Positions 18,644 to 29,753 of a DNA stretch of 64,000 bases are shown piece after piece (position 1 is the stretch's first letter; every line of letters starts with the position of its first letter). The translations under genes and the position numbers were made by a program. The notes under the pieces are model-generated. The model was not told the DNA's origin and ran no database searches. It worked only from the letters and a program-made list of their open reading frames with translations. The stretch lies in contig NZ_CP036275.1 of assembly GCF_007747795.1 (NCBI RefSeq), positions 6,564,001-6,628,000 of the forward strand, read 5' to 3'. The stretch is from Maioricimonas rarisocia. Lineage in GTDB: Bacteria > Planctomycetota > Planctomycetia > Planctomycetales > Planctomycetaceae.

Positions 18644-20761
18644 GTGAAAATCACGGTTGAACGCGAAATCGGGGGCAAGACCCTCTCCCTGACCACAGGT
18701 GAAATGGCAAAGCAGGCAGACGGGGCCGTTCTCGTAAAATATGGCGAGACGGCCCTTTTCGTTGCCGCACAGTCCGGACCCTCCCGTCCAGGACAGGACT
18801 TCTTCCCCCTGACCGTCGATTACCGCGAGCGGTTCGCCGCGGCCGGCAAGTTCCCGGGTGGCTTCCTCAAACGGGAAGGCCGCCCCACGATGCGGGAGAT
18901 TCTCACCGCCCGGCTGACCGACCGGCCCATCCGGCCGTTGTTCCCCAAGGGGTACATCGACGAAGTGCAGGTGATGGCCAACGTCCTCGCCTGCGACCAG
19001 GAAAACGACCCGGACACGTGGACCATCGTCGGAGCCAGCGCCTCGCTGAGCATCGCCCCGGTCCCCTTCAGCGGACCGATCGCCGCCGTCCGTGTTGGCT
19101 ACGTCGACGGGGAATTCGTCGTCCTGCCGACCCAGGAACAGCTGCAGCAGAGCACGCTCGACCTGATCGTCGCCGGCAGCAAAGACGCGATCCTGATGAT
19201 CGAAGGCTTCGCCGACCAGCTTCCCGAAGACACGATGGTCGACGCCCTGATGTTCGGCCATAAGTACATTCGCGAAATCTGCGAACTGCAGGAAGAGCTG
19301 ATCGAGAAGGTTGGACCGGAGAAGGTCGAGCACACCCCGCCGCCCGCCAACCCGTTCGATCCGATCCTGCGTGACGAAATCGCCTCGCGGCTCAAGGATG
19401 CCCGCCAGAGCAACCAGAAGCAGGAACGCTCCGCTGCGGTTTCCGCCCTGCGGGACGAGGTGATCGAGAAGTTCTTCCCCGAAGGGAAAGAAGAACTCGA
19501 AGACGGTCGCACACTGCAGCAGCTCAAGGAATCGTTCAGCCGCCTCGACAAGCAGGTCTGCCGCGAGCTGACCATCGACGGCAAACGCCTCGACGGCCGC
19601 GGCCCCAAGGACCTTCGTGCCGTCGATTGCCAGGTCAACATCCTGCCGCGCGTGCACGGTTCGGCCCTGTTCACACGGGGTGAAACCCAGTCGCTGGCAA
19701 CGGTGACGCTGGGAACGGTTCGCGACCAGCAGAAGGTGGACGGCATCTTCGAAGAGTACTTCAAGCCGTTCATGCTCGACTACAACTTCCCGTCCTACTC
19801 GGTCGGCGAGTGCCGCCCGATCCGTGGACCGGGACGTCGCGAGATCGGCCACGGTGCTCTCGCCGAACGCTCGGTCGCCTGGGTCATGCCCAAGCCGGAT
19901 GCCTTCCCGTACACGGTGCGGGTGATCTCGGACATCACCGAGTCGAACGGCAGCAGCTCGATGGCCAGTGTCTGCAGTGCCACCCTGTCGCTGATGGACG
20001 CCGGCGTGCCGATCACCCAGCCGGTGGCAGGCATCTCGATCGGACTGGTCAAGGATGGCGACCGCTATTCGCTGCTGACCGACATCATGGGCGACGAAGA
20101 CCACTTCGGCGACATGGACTTCAAGGTGGCCGGCACCGGCAAGGGGATCACCGGCATCCAGCTGGACCTCAAGATCCACGGGATCGACGAGAAGATCATC
20201 CGCGAGACGCTGGCCCAGGCCCGCGACGCTCGCCGCGACCTGCTCAAGTCGATGCTCAGCTCGATCCGCCGTCCCCGCCGCGAACTGTCCCCGTACGCTC
20301 CCAAGATCGTGCAGACCAAGATCGATCCCGAGAAGATCGGCCTGCTGATCGGCCCGGGTGGCAAGACGGTCCGGCAGATCCAGGAAGAGACGAAGGCTCA
20401 GATCGACATTTCCGACGACGGCACGGTGACGATCGCCTCCAACCGGGGCCAGTACACCGAAGACGCCCTGGCCCGGGTCGAAGCCCTGACCGAGGACATC
20501 AAGGTCGGCCGTATCTACATGGGTACGGTCAGCTCGATCAAGGACTTCGGTGCCTTTATCGAGATCGCCCCCGGCAAGGACGGCCTGTGCCACATCAGCG
20601 AACTCTCCGAAGGGTTCGTGAAGTCGGTCAGCGACGTGGTCAGTGTCGGCGACAAACTCGAGGTGAAGGTCATCGCCGTCGACGACCAGAACCGCGTGAA
20701 GCTGTCCCGCAAGGCGGTTCTCGCTGACAGCGAAGAAGAAGGTGAATCCGAGGAATCCTGA
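18644..20761 (+). CDS. pnp: Polyribonucleotide nucleotidyltransferase (PNPase)
   Basis: A 705-residue phosphorolytic 3'-to-5' exoribonuclease. Order of domains: first RNase PH domain, alpha-helical linker, second RNase PH domain (about 310-545, with FTRGETQSLA and the active-site GDEDHFGDMDFKVAG), KH domain (IGLLIGPGGKTVRQI) and S1 domain (YMGTVSSIKDFGAFIEI). The start is the GTG at 18644, with GGGA 8 nt upstream and the expected N-terminus (KITVEREIGG). Earlier in-frame starts fall within the rpsO-pnp leader. PNPase shares in mRNA decay and often represses its own leader. Confidence 0.96.
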   Translation: MKITVEREIGGKTLSLTTGEMAKQADGAVLVKYGETALFVAAQSGPSRPGQDFFPLTVDYRERFAAAGKFPGGFLKREGRPTMREILTARLTDRPIRPLFPKGYIDEVQVMANVLACDQENDPDTWTIVGASASLSIAPVPFSGPIAAVRVGYVDGEFVVLPTQEQLQQSTLDLIVAGSKDAILMIEGFADQLPEDTMVDALMFGHKYIREICELQEELIEKVGPEKVEHTPPPANPFDPILRDEIASRLKDARQSNQKQERSAAVSALRDEVIEKFFPEGKEELEDGRTLQQLKESFSRLDKQVCRELTIDGKRLDGRGPKDLRAVDCQVNILPRVHGSALFTRGETQSLATVTLGTVRDQQKVDGIFEEYFKPFMLDYNFPSYSVGECRPIRGPGRREIGHGALAERSVAWVMPKPDAFPYTVRVISDITESNGSSSMASVCSATLSLMDAGVPITQPVAGISIGLVKDGDRYSLLTDIMGDEDHFGDMDFKVAGTGKGITGIQLDLKIHGIDEKIIRETLAQARDARRDLLKSMLSSIRRPRRELSPYAPKIVQTKIDPEKIGLLIGPGGKTVRQIQEETKAQIDISDDGTVTIASNRGQYTEDALARVEALTEDIKVGRIYMGTVSSIKDFGAFIEIAPGKDGLCHISELSEGFVKSVSDVVSVGDKLEVKVIAVDDQNRVKLSRKAVLADSEEEGESEES

Positions 20762-20800
20762 TCGCACCGCGATCCGGTACCTCTGCTGACAGTCCCGCTC

Positions 20801-20836
20801 ACACCGGGTGCCCTCCTCGGCGCCCGGTGTGTGCGT
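20801..20836 (+). terminator. Rho-independent terminator of pnp
   Basis: A 12-bp stem with one G-U pair (20801-20812 with 20819-20830), 6-nt loop CTCCTC, followed by GTGCGTTTG. The T-run is short. It also rules out an upstream start for the next gene, because that start would lie in the stem. Confidence 0.65.
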
Positions 20837-20901
20837 TTGACCAGCGAGCGACCAGCACGTCTCTCCCATTGCCCCGATCGTGCACCCGCGGAGCATCTGC
20901 C

Positions 20902-21657
20902 GTGGACGACCACGAATTTCACGAAGAACGCGAGCGGCTGCTCGCCCGCCAGACCGAACTGGCCACCCTCGCCGGCGGACTTGCGCACGAAATCCGCAAC
21001 CCGCTCTCCACGATCCGCATGAACCTCGACCTGCTGTGCGAGGACGTCGAGGAACTCAACGATCCCCGGCAGCGACGCATGCAGAACAAGCTCGAACGCA
21101 TCCGCGGCGAGTGCCTGCACCTCGAGGAGATCCTGCACGCCTTCATGCAGTTCGCTCGGGCTGGCGAACTCGAAGCCCGCATCGACGACCTCGGAAGCAT
21201 CGTGGCCGACTTCATCGAGTTCTACCGCCCCGAAGCCGAGCAGCACGGAATCGAGATCAGCCCGCACCTCTCGTCGAGTCTGCCTCCGGTGCGGCTCGAC
21301 CGGTCACTCATGCGGCAGGTCCTGATGAACCTGACCCGCAATGCCCAGCAGGCGATGCCTGATGGCGGCCTGATCGAACTGCAGACGTACACGCGGGACG
21401 GCCGGGTGTACCTCGAGATCATCGACACCGGCCCCGGGATGGATGCCGACACGCGGTCGCAGATGTTCCACGCGTTCCATTCGACCAAGACAGGCGGAAG
21501 CGGCCTGGGACTGCCGACCGTCCGCAAGATCATCGAGGCTCACGGCGGAACCATCGACTGCGAAAGCGACATCGGCCGCGGGACGCGATTCATTCTTGCG
21601 CTGCCGATGGCTGAACAACCCGCCCCGCCGGAAGGCGCCGGTCGCACGCCCGGTTGA
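20902..21657 (+). CDS. Soluble sensor histidine kinase (NtrB-like)
   Basis: A 251-residue kinase with no membrane span or PAS domain. The HisKA helix carries GGLAHEIRNPLS (phosphoacceptor H29). The ATPase part has the N-box NLTRNAQQAM (N147), G1 DTGPGM (175-180) and G2 GGSGLGL (198-204), then the closing GTRFILALP. This compact form resembles the catalytic core of NtrB/AtoS-type kinases that act with sigma-54 response regulators. No response regulator is adjacent. The GTG at 20902 was chosen because GGAG sits 8 nt upstream and the longer alternative begins inside the pnp terminator. Confidence 0.85.
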   Translation: MDDHEFHEERERLLARQTELATLAGGLAHEIRNPLSTIRMNLDLLCEDVEELNDPRQRRMQNKLERIRGECLHLEEILHAFMQFARAGELEARIDDLGSIVADFIEFYRPEAEQHGIEISPHLSSSLPPVRLDRSLMRQVLMNLTRNAQQAMPDGGLIELQTYTRDGRVYLEIIDTGPGMDADTRSQMFHAFHSTKTGGSGLGLPTVRKIIEAHGGTIDCESDIGRGTRFILALPMAEQPAPPEGAGRTPG

Positions 21658-21682
21658 CGCCCGCTGCATCCCTGGCAAGTGC

Positions 21683-22171
21683 TCAGCGGAACTGCTCAAT
21701 CGCGGCGACAGCCAACTCGTCGCACCGCTCGTTTTCCGGGTGACCGCTGTGCCCTTTGACGACCGTGAACGTCACGTCGTGGCGGGCCAGCAGTTCGTCG
21801 AGCCGCTGCCAGAGCTCGAGATTCTTGACCGGCTTCCAGGACTTCCCCTCGCGGCGGCGCCAGTTGTTGCGTTTCCAGTTGGGAAGCCACTCGGCCGATC
21901 CCTTCGCGACGTAGACGCTGTCGGTGACGACTTCGACGCGAGCGGGCCGCTGCAGGGCTTCGAGGCCGGAAATCACCGCCTGCAGCTCCATCTGATTGTT
22001 GGTCGTCTCGCGGGCACCGCCGGAGAATTCCTTCTCCGCCCCGGACGCCGGATGCTTGAGAATGCATCCCCAGCCGCCCGGCCCCGGATTGCCGCTGCAG
22101 GCGCCGTCGGTGTACAGCTTCACCTGCGTCGTCGGTCGGGTCGGCGACGGCTCGCCGGTGCTCTGGTCCAT
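21683..22171 (-). CDS. rnhA: Ribonuclease HI
   Basis: A 162-residue nuclease that cuts the RNA strand of RNA-DNA hybrids. The four catalytic carboxylates are in place: YTDGAC (D22), NNQMEL (E62), VTDSVYV (D84) and CDELA (D151), with H141 in the flexible loop (KGHSGH). The basic handle region ([12 protein letters not shown]) is present, so this is the Escherichia coli-like form. The ATG at 22171 is preferred to longer forms because the added residues have no family likeness. Confidence 0.95.
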   Translation of the reverse strand: MDQSTGEPSPTRPTTQVKLYTDGACSGNPGPGGWGCILKHPASGAEKEFSGGARETTNNQMELQAVISGLEALQRPARVEVVTDSVYVAKGSAEWLPNWKRNNWRRREGKSWKPVKNLELWQRLDELLARHDVTFTVVKGHSGHPENERCDELAVAAIEQFR

Positions 22172-22469
22172 CAGTCCCGTCTCACTGAAGTTCGTCGCCG
22201 CTCGCCCTGGCCCATCGCGGTGTTCCGGCTCTTGCCCTCCGCCCATCACAGCGGTGAGCGCGTACTCTCATCGTGCCCGGCGCAGACGGCGGGTTGAATG
22301 AAAGCGCCGTTGCTCCGGGACGGAGGATGCACGCAGTCGGTCAACTGAGCAAAGCATGCGGGTCGCTTTCGAATTGCGACGCAGCACTGACGGCCGAGTC
22401 GGGTCACGCCGGCGTCAATCGCCAGCCTGACAGCGGAAACTCAGCCGGTCCGGTCGAAGCGTCTCTCGC

Positions 22470-22688
22470 TCAGCGTTCGCGGTAGGTGATGCGTCCGCGG
22501 CCGAGATCGTAGGGGGAAACTTCGACTTTGACGCGATCTCCGGGAACGATACGGATGAAGTTCTTCCGCATTTTTCCAGCCACGTGCGCCAGGATCATGT
22601 GTCCATTGTCCAGTTCGACACGGAACTGCGTATTTGCCAACGCTTCCGTGACGGTGCCTTCCATCGGAATGGCCTCTTCTTTGGCCAT
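22470..22688 (-). CDS. infA: Translation initiation factor IF-1
   Basis: A 72-residue single OB-fold protein that binds the ribosomal A site during initiation. The whole family pattern is present ([51 protein letters not shown]). A strong GGAGGT lies 9 nt before the ATG. It stands alone rather than in a ribosomal protein operon. Its level is therefore probably set by its own promoter in the gap shared with prkA. Confidence 0.98.
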   Translation of the reverse strand: MAKEEAIPMEGTVTEALANTQFRVELDNGHMILAHVAGKMRKNFIRIVPGDRVKVEVSPYDLGRGRITYRER

Positions 22689-23215
22689 ATACTGTGAACC
22701 TCCAATAAGTTGGACTGTTGCGTGCGGACCCTCCCCGGGGTCCGATTCGAAAGAGTATATGCGAGCAGGCAGGTCAACCGAAAGGGTTGCCAGCGGTCAA
22801 CATCTGTCGACTACCTGACCGGGCAGCAGACGAAACTGGGCTTGCCTCATATCGGGGACTGTCGATAATTGTGACGGAACAAAGGTGCGGTCGGCGAGGA
22901 GGCCGGCTGTAGGAGGCAGTCATCAGCGCCCGACACTGCTGACTGCCCGTCCCGCTTGTTTGGCAATTCGGTGTCTGATCACGGACGGTCGCGACGTTCT
23001 CCGCTCTTACTGCTTCGCTTGGCGATCGCCTCGGCGAAACTCTTTCCCGAAGTCGAAACTGCTTGATCCTGCGCGGTGATCTGTTGCGTCGTCCGGTCCG
23101 CTTTGCTGCCTTCGGTTATTGACCGGTGCAGCCCGAGAGGACGGCAGCGACGCCCGTTCCGGACTGTTCAGACATCGATCCGTTGACCCGGTCGGGATCG
23201 TCAAGGAGCTGTTCT
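22689..23215. promoter_or_regulatory. Divergent infA-prkA intergenic region with candidate prkA promoter
   Basis: TTGCCT (22842-22847), a 16-bp spacer and GATAAT (22864-22869) form a fair rightward sigma-70 promoter, which would give prkA a leader of about 340 nt. In that leader GCAGTCA (22916-22922) and TGACTGC (22940-22946) can pair. No gene is seen in the gap. Confidence 0.45.
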
Positions 23216-25261
<2,046 letters not shown>

Positions 25262-25288
25262 CGCCGACCTCCTCCATCGGTCAGTTCG

Positions 25289-25325
25289 CGAAGCCCGTCG
25301 GTCCTTCCGGCGGGCTTCGTTGCGT
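25289..25325 (+). terminator. Rho-independent terminator of prkA
   Basis: A 13-bp stem with one G-U pair (25289-25301 with 25307-25319) and a TCCTT loop, 28 bp after the stop. The T-run is weak (TTGCGTCTG). Confidence 0.65.
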
Positions 25326-25470
25326 CTGCAGGCCTCCGGACTTCCCCCAGGTGCATTTCACCGCCACGACTCGCCGCTTGACGGGCCGATTCGAGTGCGT
25401 GAGACTGAAGTATGGCGGCGATCCGGCCGCTCCCCCGATTGCTCGATCCAACCTCCCGGAGGTCCCCGTC

Positions 25471-26136
25471 ATGCGAACGTTCGCCGTTCTTTCCTGTGTC
25501 GTACTCGTCGGCGCTTCGCTCGCCGGCGCTGCCGAAATCCGCGGCCAGTATCTCGAAGCCCGCACCTGCGACGTCTATACGGGTCCCTGTTTCGCCAATG
25601 CCGAGATGAGCCTGGGCGGCAAGGAAGCGGTCATGGCCTGGAAGGTGGATGAAGGGGGCTGGCAGGGAACTGAACTGGAAGGACTGAGTGTCGCGCTCGT
25701 TATCAAGGCGGAAGATACGCTCGGTGACGACGGCATCTTCACGCAGGATCCCGGCCGCATCGACGCTGTCATTCTCGTCGACGACAAGGCGACCAGCGAG
25801 CAGGAGTTCGCTCTGGTCGATTTCGTGAAGACCAGCGCCGCCGACTACACGAAGAACGTCAAAGCCGTCGAACGGACCGCAATCACGTTCGACAACGACT
25901 ACGCGACGATGGAAGGCCGCCTGAAGGCGGGACGCCTGGCCGAGATCCGCACCCGCAAGCTGCAGGATTTCGATTGCGTCTGCACCAACGAGCAGGTCTT
26001 CTACCAGCCGCTGACTGACGTCAAACACTCGATGCCCGCTTACACCGTGACCCAGTCGTTTGGCGGCCGCGGCCTGGACGCGAAGTGGGAATACCACAAT
26101 TCCCGCAGTGCCTTTCTGGCCGTCTTTCGACGGTAA
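25471..26136 (+). CDS. DUF1326 domain protein, exported
   Basis: A 221-residue protein with a signal peptide (MRTFAVLSCVVLVGASLAGA, cleavage near residue 20). The mature part follows the DUF1326 pattern: GQYLEARTCDVYTGPCFANAE at its start and a Cys pair DFDCVCTNEQ late in the chain. The function of DUF1326 is not known; the paired cysteines could hold a metal or a disulfide. GGAGGT lies 8 nt before the ATG and a clear terminator follows, so it is a single-gene unit. Confidence 0.85.
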   Translation: MRTFAVLSCVVLVGASLAGAAEIRGQYLEARTCDVYTGPCFANAEMSLGGKEAVMAWKVDEGGWQGTELEGLSVALVIKAEDTLGDDGIFTQDPGRIDAVILVDDKATSEQEFALVDFVKTSAADYTKNVKAVERTAITFDNDYATMEGRLKAGRLAEIRTRKLQDFDCVCTNEQVFYQPLTDVKHSMPAYTVTQSFGGRGLDAKWEYHNSRSAFLAVFRR

Positions 26137-26181
26137 GGCGTATCGGCCGACACGACGACCAGCCACAAACTCGCGCGCATG

Positions 26182-26219
26182 ACGCCCGGCACCGACACAG
26201 GACCGGGCGTTTCTGTTTG
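26182..26219 (+). terminator. Rho-independent terminator after the DUF1326 gene
   Basis: Perfect 8-bp arms ACGCCCGG (26182-26189) and CCGGGCGT (26203-26210), followed by TTCTGTTTG. Confidence 0.7.
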
Positions 26220-26371
26220 CGTGGCGTGAACAGGATTGCGGCAGAACCGGGCGACTTCAGAGCGCCGCGTCTGCCGCCTACAATGAATTGCGTCTTCTGC
26301 AGACCACCATGCCGGCCCGTCCGTCGGGATGGTTGCTCCCGGGATGTTCTACGCCGAGTCGGAGACCACGC

Positions 26372-27055
26372 ATGTTCCAGCCGATCCGTCGATTCGTGAT
26401 GCTTAGCCTCGTCGTCGCGCTGTCCGCCACATCGGCCCGTGCAGACGATTACAAGCTGGAGACGCTCGACAGCCCGCCGGACGATCTGCCCGCCGCAATT
26501 GCCGAGGCCGTCAGCGGGAAGGGGTTCCGCGTTGAAGGGCCCAGGCGGACGCACGTGGACGTCTGGCTCGCGAAGTCGATCGCGATTCGCCCCGAGTTCT
26601 CCCCGACGCTCAGCGTCAAGTACCCGTTCACCCCCGGGCAGCTGATCGGCGTGATGGAAGTCCCACGGCGATCGGATCTGACCGACTTCCGCGGGCAGGA
26701 GATGGAACGGGGCGTTTACACGCTTCGATATGCCCAGCAGCCGGTCGACGGCAACCACATCGGCACCAGCGAGCTGGCCGACTTCCTCGTCGCCATCCCG
26801 GCCGACAAAGAGGAGTCTGCCGAACCGATCACGGAGATCATGAAGCTCAACGAGCTGAGCGCCGAGGCATCCGGCACGACGCACCCGGCCATCTTCTCTC
26901 TGCTGCCCACCAGCGAAGCAGACGGAAAGCCGGCCCTCACGCACATGGAAGAGCAGGAGTTCTGGACGCTGCAGGTGCAGGCGGACGGCAAGAAAGGGGA
27001 GGAGTCGGTGAAGCTTCCGCTGCGGCTGGTCGTCGTCGGCTACACCGAAGCATGA
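26372..27055 (+). CDS. Exported protein of unknown function
   Basis: A 227-residue protein with a signal peptide (FVMLSLVVALSATSARA, cleavage near residue 25). The mature chain is mixed alpha/beta with no cysteine and no domain that I recognise. It carries a VDVWLAKSIAIRP segment and a conserved-looking HIGTSELADFLVAIPAD stretch. GGAG lies 7 nt before the ATG at 26372. Its stop overlaps the next ATG (ATGA), so it is translationally coupled to the following Cys-rich protein and the two probably share a periplasmic role. Confidence 0.7.
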   Translation: MFQPIRRFVMLSLVVALSATSARADDYKLETLDSPPDDLPAAIAEAVSGKGFRVEGPRRTHVDVWLAKSIAIRPEFSPTLSVKYPFTPGQLIGVMEVPRRSDLTDFRGQEMERGVYTLRYAQQPVDGNHIGTSELADFLVAIPADKEESAEPITEIMKLNELSAEASGTTHPAIFSLLPTSEADGKPALTHMEEQEFWTLQVQADGKKGEESVKLPLRLVVVGYTEA

Positions 27056-27633
27056 TGTCCGGACTTCCCTCACACCTGAATCAAGTGGTCCCCATGTACT
27101 GCTTCACGGCCTGGTTGCCCGCCTGCGTGATGACGGCGATCCTGAGTTTGAACGGGATCGCGACCGGCGATGATGCTGCGCCGGAATCACTGCCGACGCC
27201 GCCGAAGAAGCTCTTCCAGGGCAAGGTCGTGCTGGTGACCGAGGCCCTCGAAGAGCGGGGCATCAAGCACTATCCCGAGATGAAGGATCAGGTCGCCCTC
27301 GAGACACCCGACGGAGAGCTGATCCCGATTCTCTCCGACTGGCGGGGCAGGGCGTTCTACCAGGACGAGCGTCTGCGAAACCGGAAGGTCGAGCTGGTCG
27401 GATTTCGCCGCGAGGGACTCCCCTACCTGCAGATTCTGATGGTGTTCACGTTCAACGACGAGGGGGAGCGAACTTACACCGACTACTGGTGCGATATCTG
27501 TTCGATCCCGATGTACGAAATCAAGCCGTGTGAATGCTGCCAGGGGCCGATCCGCCTGCGTTTCCAGAAACAGGACCTGCCAGATTACCTCGACGACGCG
27601 CCTTCCGCCGGGGATGCCACGGAGTCGCCATGA
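27052..27633 (+). CDS. Cys-rich exported protein of unknown function
   Basis: A 193-residue protein starting within the stop of the gene before it. If translation starts at the second in-frame ATG (27094) the N-terminus is a compact signal peptide (CFTAWLPACVMTAILSL). The middle has an OB-like strand pattern (GKVVLVTEALEERG, DQVALETPDGELIPIL, KVELVGFRREG). The C-terminus holds a cysteine cluster, CDIC followed by CECC, that could bind a metal. The layout recalls a small stress- or metal-related beta-barrel, but I do not recognise a family. Confidence 0.7.
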   Translation: MMSGLPSHLNQVVPMYCFTAWLPACVMTAILSLNGIATGDDAAPESLPTPPKKLFQGKVVLVTEALEERGIKHYPEMKDQVALETPDGELIPILSDWRGRAFYQDERLRNRKVELVGFRREGLPYLQILMVFTFNDEGERTYTDYWCDICSIPMYEIKPCECCQGPIRLRFQKQDLPDYLDDAPSAGDATESP

Positions 27634-27873
27634 CGGCACGACGCCCGGAGGAAGTCACACGACGAGCCGCGACCGGAAGGGAGCGAAAGGGGCAATCACC
27701 ACGCGGGCTCTCGGACGCTCAGTTCACCTGCTCCCAGGCACCACAAGCTGTCTCCGTTGTAGAAGACAGACGACGTCGGCTCCGGTTGATCACGCATTTC
27801 ACTCCACGTCTTTCTTCTCAAACCACCGGCTGGAAGTGACGCCCCGGCCGGCAGATCTCCGTCAAAGGTACGC

Positions 27874-29142
27874 ATGGCGAATTTCGGACTGCAGCTTCCC
27901 ACCATCCAGAACTGGTCCTGTCAGTCCTGCAGCGGTTGCTGTAAGCAGCACGGCATCTTCATCACGCCGGAAGAAAAGCAGCGGATTGAAGAGCAGAACT
28001 GGACGCCGACGGACGGCATCCCGGCCGACCAGCCGATCTTCGTGAAGATGGGGGGCGGGCTGCGCAAGACATGGTGGAGACTCGCACACCAGCCGGACGG
28101 GGCCTGCGTGTTCCTGGACGAGCAGGGGCTGTGCCGCATTCACGGCAAGTTCGGCGAACCGGCCAAACCACTTGCCTGCCGCATCTATCCCTATGCGTTC
28201 CATCCGGCCGGTAAGAAGGTGACCGTCAGCCTGCGATTCAGTTGCCCGACCGTTGTGGCGAACGGCGGTCGCTCGATGCTCGAGCAGTCGAAGGAACTGC
28301 GATCCATCGCCCGTCAGGTCGTGCCGGACAACGTCACGCAGGCGACGCCGCCGGACATCACCCCCGGGCAACGCCTCGACTGGAAGGACTTCCATCGCTT
28401 CATCGATGCACTGGACGAGACCTTCGACCAGGACGACATGTCGTTTCTGTCGCGACTGCTGCACGCCGGCATGTGGATGGGAGTGGTCGAGCAGTCGAAG
28501 TTCGATCGTGTGCTCGGCGACCGCCTGAAGGAGTTTCTCGACATCATCGTCGAAGCCTCCGAGGCGGAATTGCCGGACGATCTGCAGGAGATCCCCGCGC
28601 CGTCGCGTGTCGGCCGCATGCAGTTCCGCCTGCTGGCCGGCCAGTATGCCCGCAAGGACACGTACGCCAGTGCCGACGGCACGCTGCGGGGGCGACTCCG
28701 TCTGCTGAAGACCGCGATGAACCTCACGCGAGGGCAGGGGAACCTGCCGCCGATTCAGGATTGCTTCCGGGAAGTGCCGTTCGAAACGCTCGAGCAGCCG
28801 TTCGGCGTCCCGAAGGAAGCGGACGAGATCTTCACCCGGTACTTCCGCGTGAAGATTCAGGGGCTGGCGTTCTGCGGTCGGGCCTTCTACCGGGTGCCGC
28901 TCGTGGAAGGCTTCTACAGCCTGATGCTCGTTTATCCGGCGGTCCTCTGGATCGCCCGCTGGCTGGCCGCCAGTGACGATCGCGGGACGCTCACCGTCGA
29001 CGACGTCGCCCATGCGATGACGATTGCCGACCACCACCACGGGTACTCGCCGGCCTTCGGGACGTGGGGATTCCGTCGCCGCGTGCGGACGCTGGCGCAG
29101 ATGGGCGACATCGCCCGCCTGGCCGCCTGGTACAGCCGGTGA
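27874..29142 (+). CDS. YkgJ-family cysteine cluster protein
   Basis: A 422-residue cytoplasmic protein. The N-terminal cluster CQSCSGCC (C16, C19, C22, C23), followed by GACVF, GLCRIH and LACRIYPYAF, is the zinc- or iron-chelating pattern of the YkgJ (UPF0153/CxxCxxCC) family. That family includes proteins linked to flagellin N-methylation and to metalloprotein maturation. The following 300 residues are helical and have no motif that I can name, so this is a longer form than the usual 100 to 250 residues. Confidence 0.8.
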   Translation: MANFGLQLPTIQNWSCQSCSGCCKQHGIFITPEEKQRIEEQNWTPTDGIPADQPIFVKMGGGLRKTWWRLAHQPDGACVFLDEQGLCRIHGKFGEPAKPLACRIYPYAFHPAGKKVTVSLRFSCPTVVANGGRSMLEQSKELRSIARQVVPDNVTQATPPDITPGQRLDWKDFHRFIDALDETFDQDDMSFLSRLLHAGMWMGVVEQSKFDRVLGDRLKEFLDIIVEASEAELPDDLQEIPAPSRVGRMQFRLLAGQYARKDTYASADGTLRGRLRLLKTAMNLTRGQGNLPPIQDCFREVPFETLEQPFGVPKEADEIFTRYFRVKIQGLAFCGRAFYRVPLVEGFYSLMLVYPAVLWIARWLAASDDRGTLTVDDVAHAMTIADHHHGYSPAFGTWGFRRRVRTLAQMGDIARLAAWYSR

Positions 29143-29753
29143 GAACGAGGGATGAGTCTCGGGGGACATCAAAGCCCACCGGCCGCGACCGGTGGGTGAA
29201 ATACCGGGGGACTGGTGGTTGTCGCGCAGCGACGCCTCTGGCGAAGGCCAAGGCGAGCCCCGAGCGTCAGTTCGGCGGTTCTGCAGGCGAGCAACAGTTC
29301 CCACCCGGCAGCTCACGCAGCCGGCTCGCCTGGTGCTCTGTAATGAGGCCCCCGAGTTCAATTACCAGCACGAAGCGCCAGCGAGTGACCAGGCAGACAG
29401 GAATGTCTGCCCCACCTGGTCTCACATCATGGACACTCTCGCGACTGGATGCGCACGGCTCGCAGAGCCGTGGCACCCATTGAGGCAGGGGGAAGGTAGG
29501 CCGGGACTGGTCCCAGCATTCGGCCGGACAACCGGGAAGCGACGGGGGACGGTGGGTTACGCTTCGCTAACCCACCTACCGGCACTGCAATACCAGCACG
29601 AAGCGCCAGCGAGTGACCGGGCAGACAGGAATATCTGCCCCACCTGGTCTCACGTCATGGACACTCTCGCGACTGGACGCGCACGGCTCGCAGAGCCGTG
29701 GCACCCATTGATTCCTACTCACGGCCCCCCCGACATGAGGGCCGCCCGCGGAG
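29143..29753. repeat. Gap filled with duplicated dispersed repeat modules
   Basis: No gene is seen. A composite of about 115 bp is present twice, 228 bp apart (TACCAGCACGAAGCGCCAGC at 29363 and 29591). Each copy contains the GACAGGAATGTCTGCCCCAC module (29396-29415; 29624-29643 with one change) and the hairpin CGGCTCGCAGAGCCG (29456-29470; 29684-29698). Between them lies an R1 palindrome (29501-29517). GCGAGCCCCGAGCGTCAG near 29252 recurs at 37.06 kb and, inverted, at 48.0 kb. Confidence 0.8.

Noticed and set aside
18605-20896. A 763-residue frame opposite pnp
   Set aside because: Shadow of pnp; no family likeness.
20827-20901. Upstream GTG start for the histidine kinase
   Set aside because: It falls in the pnp terminator stem; the GTG at 20902 has a proper ribosome site.
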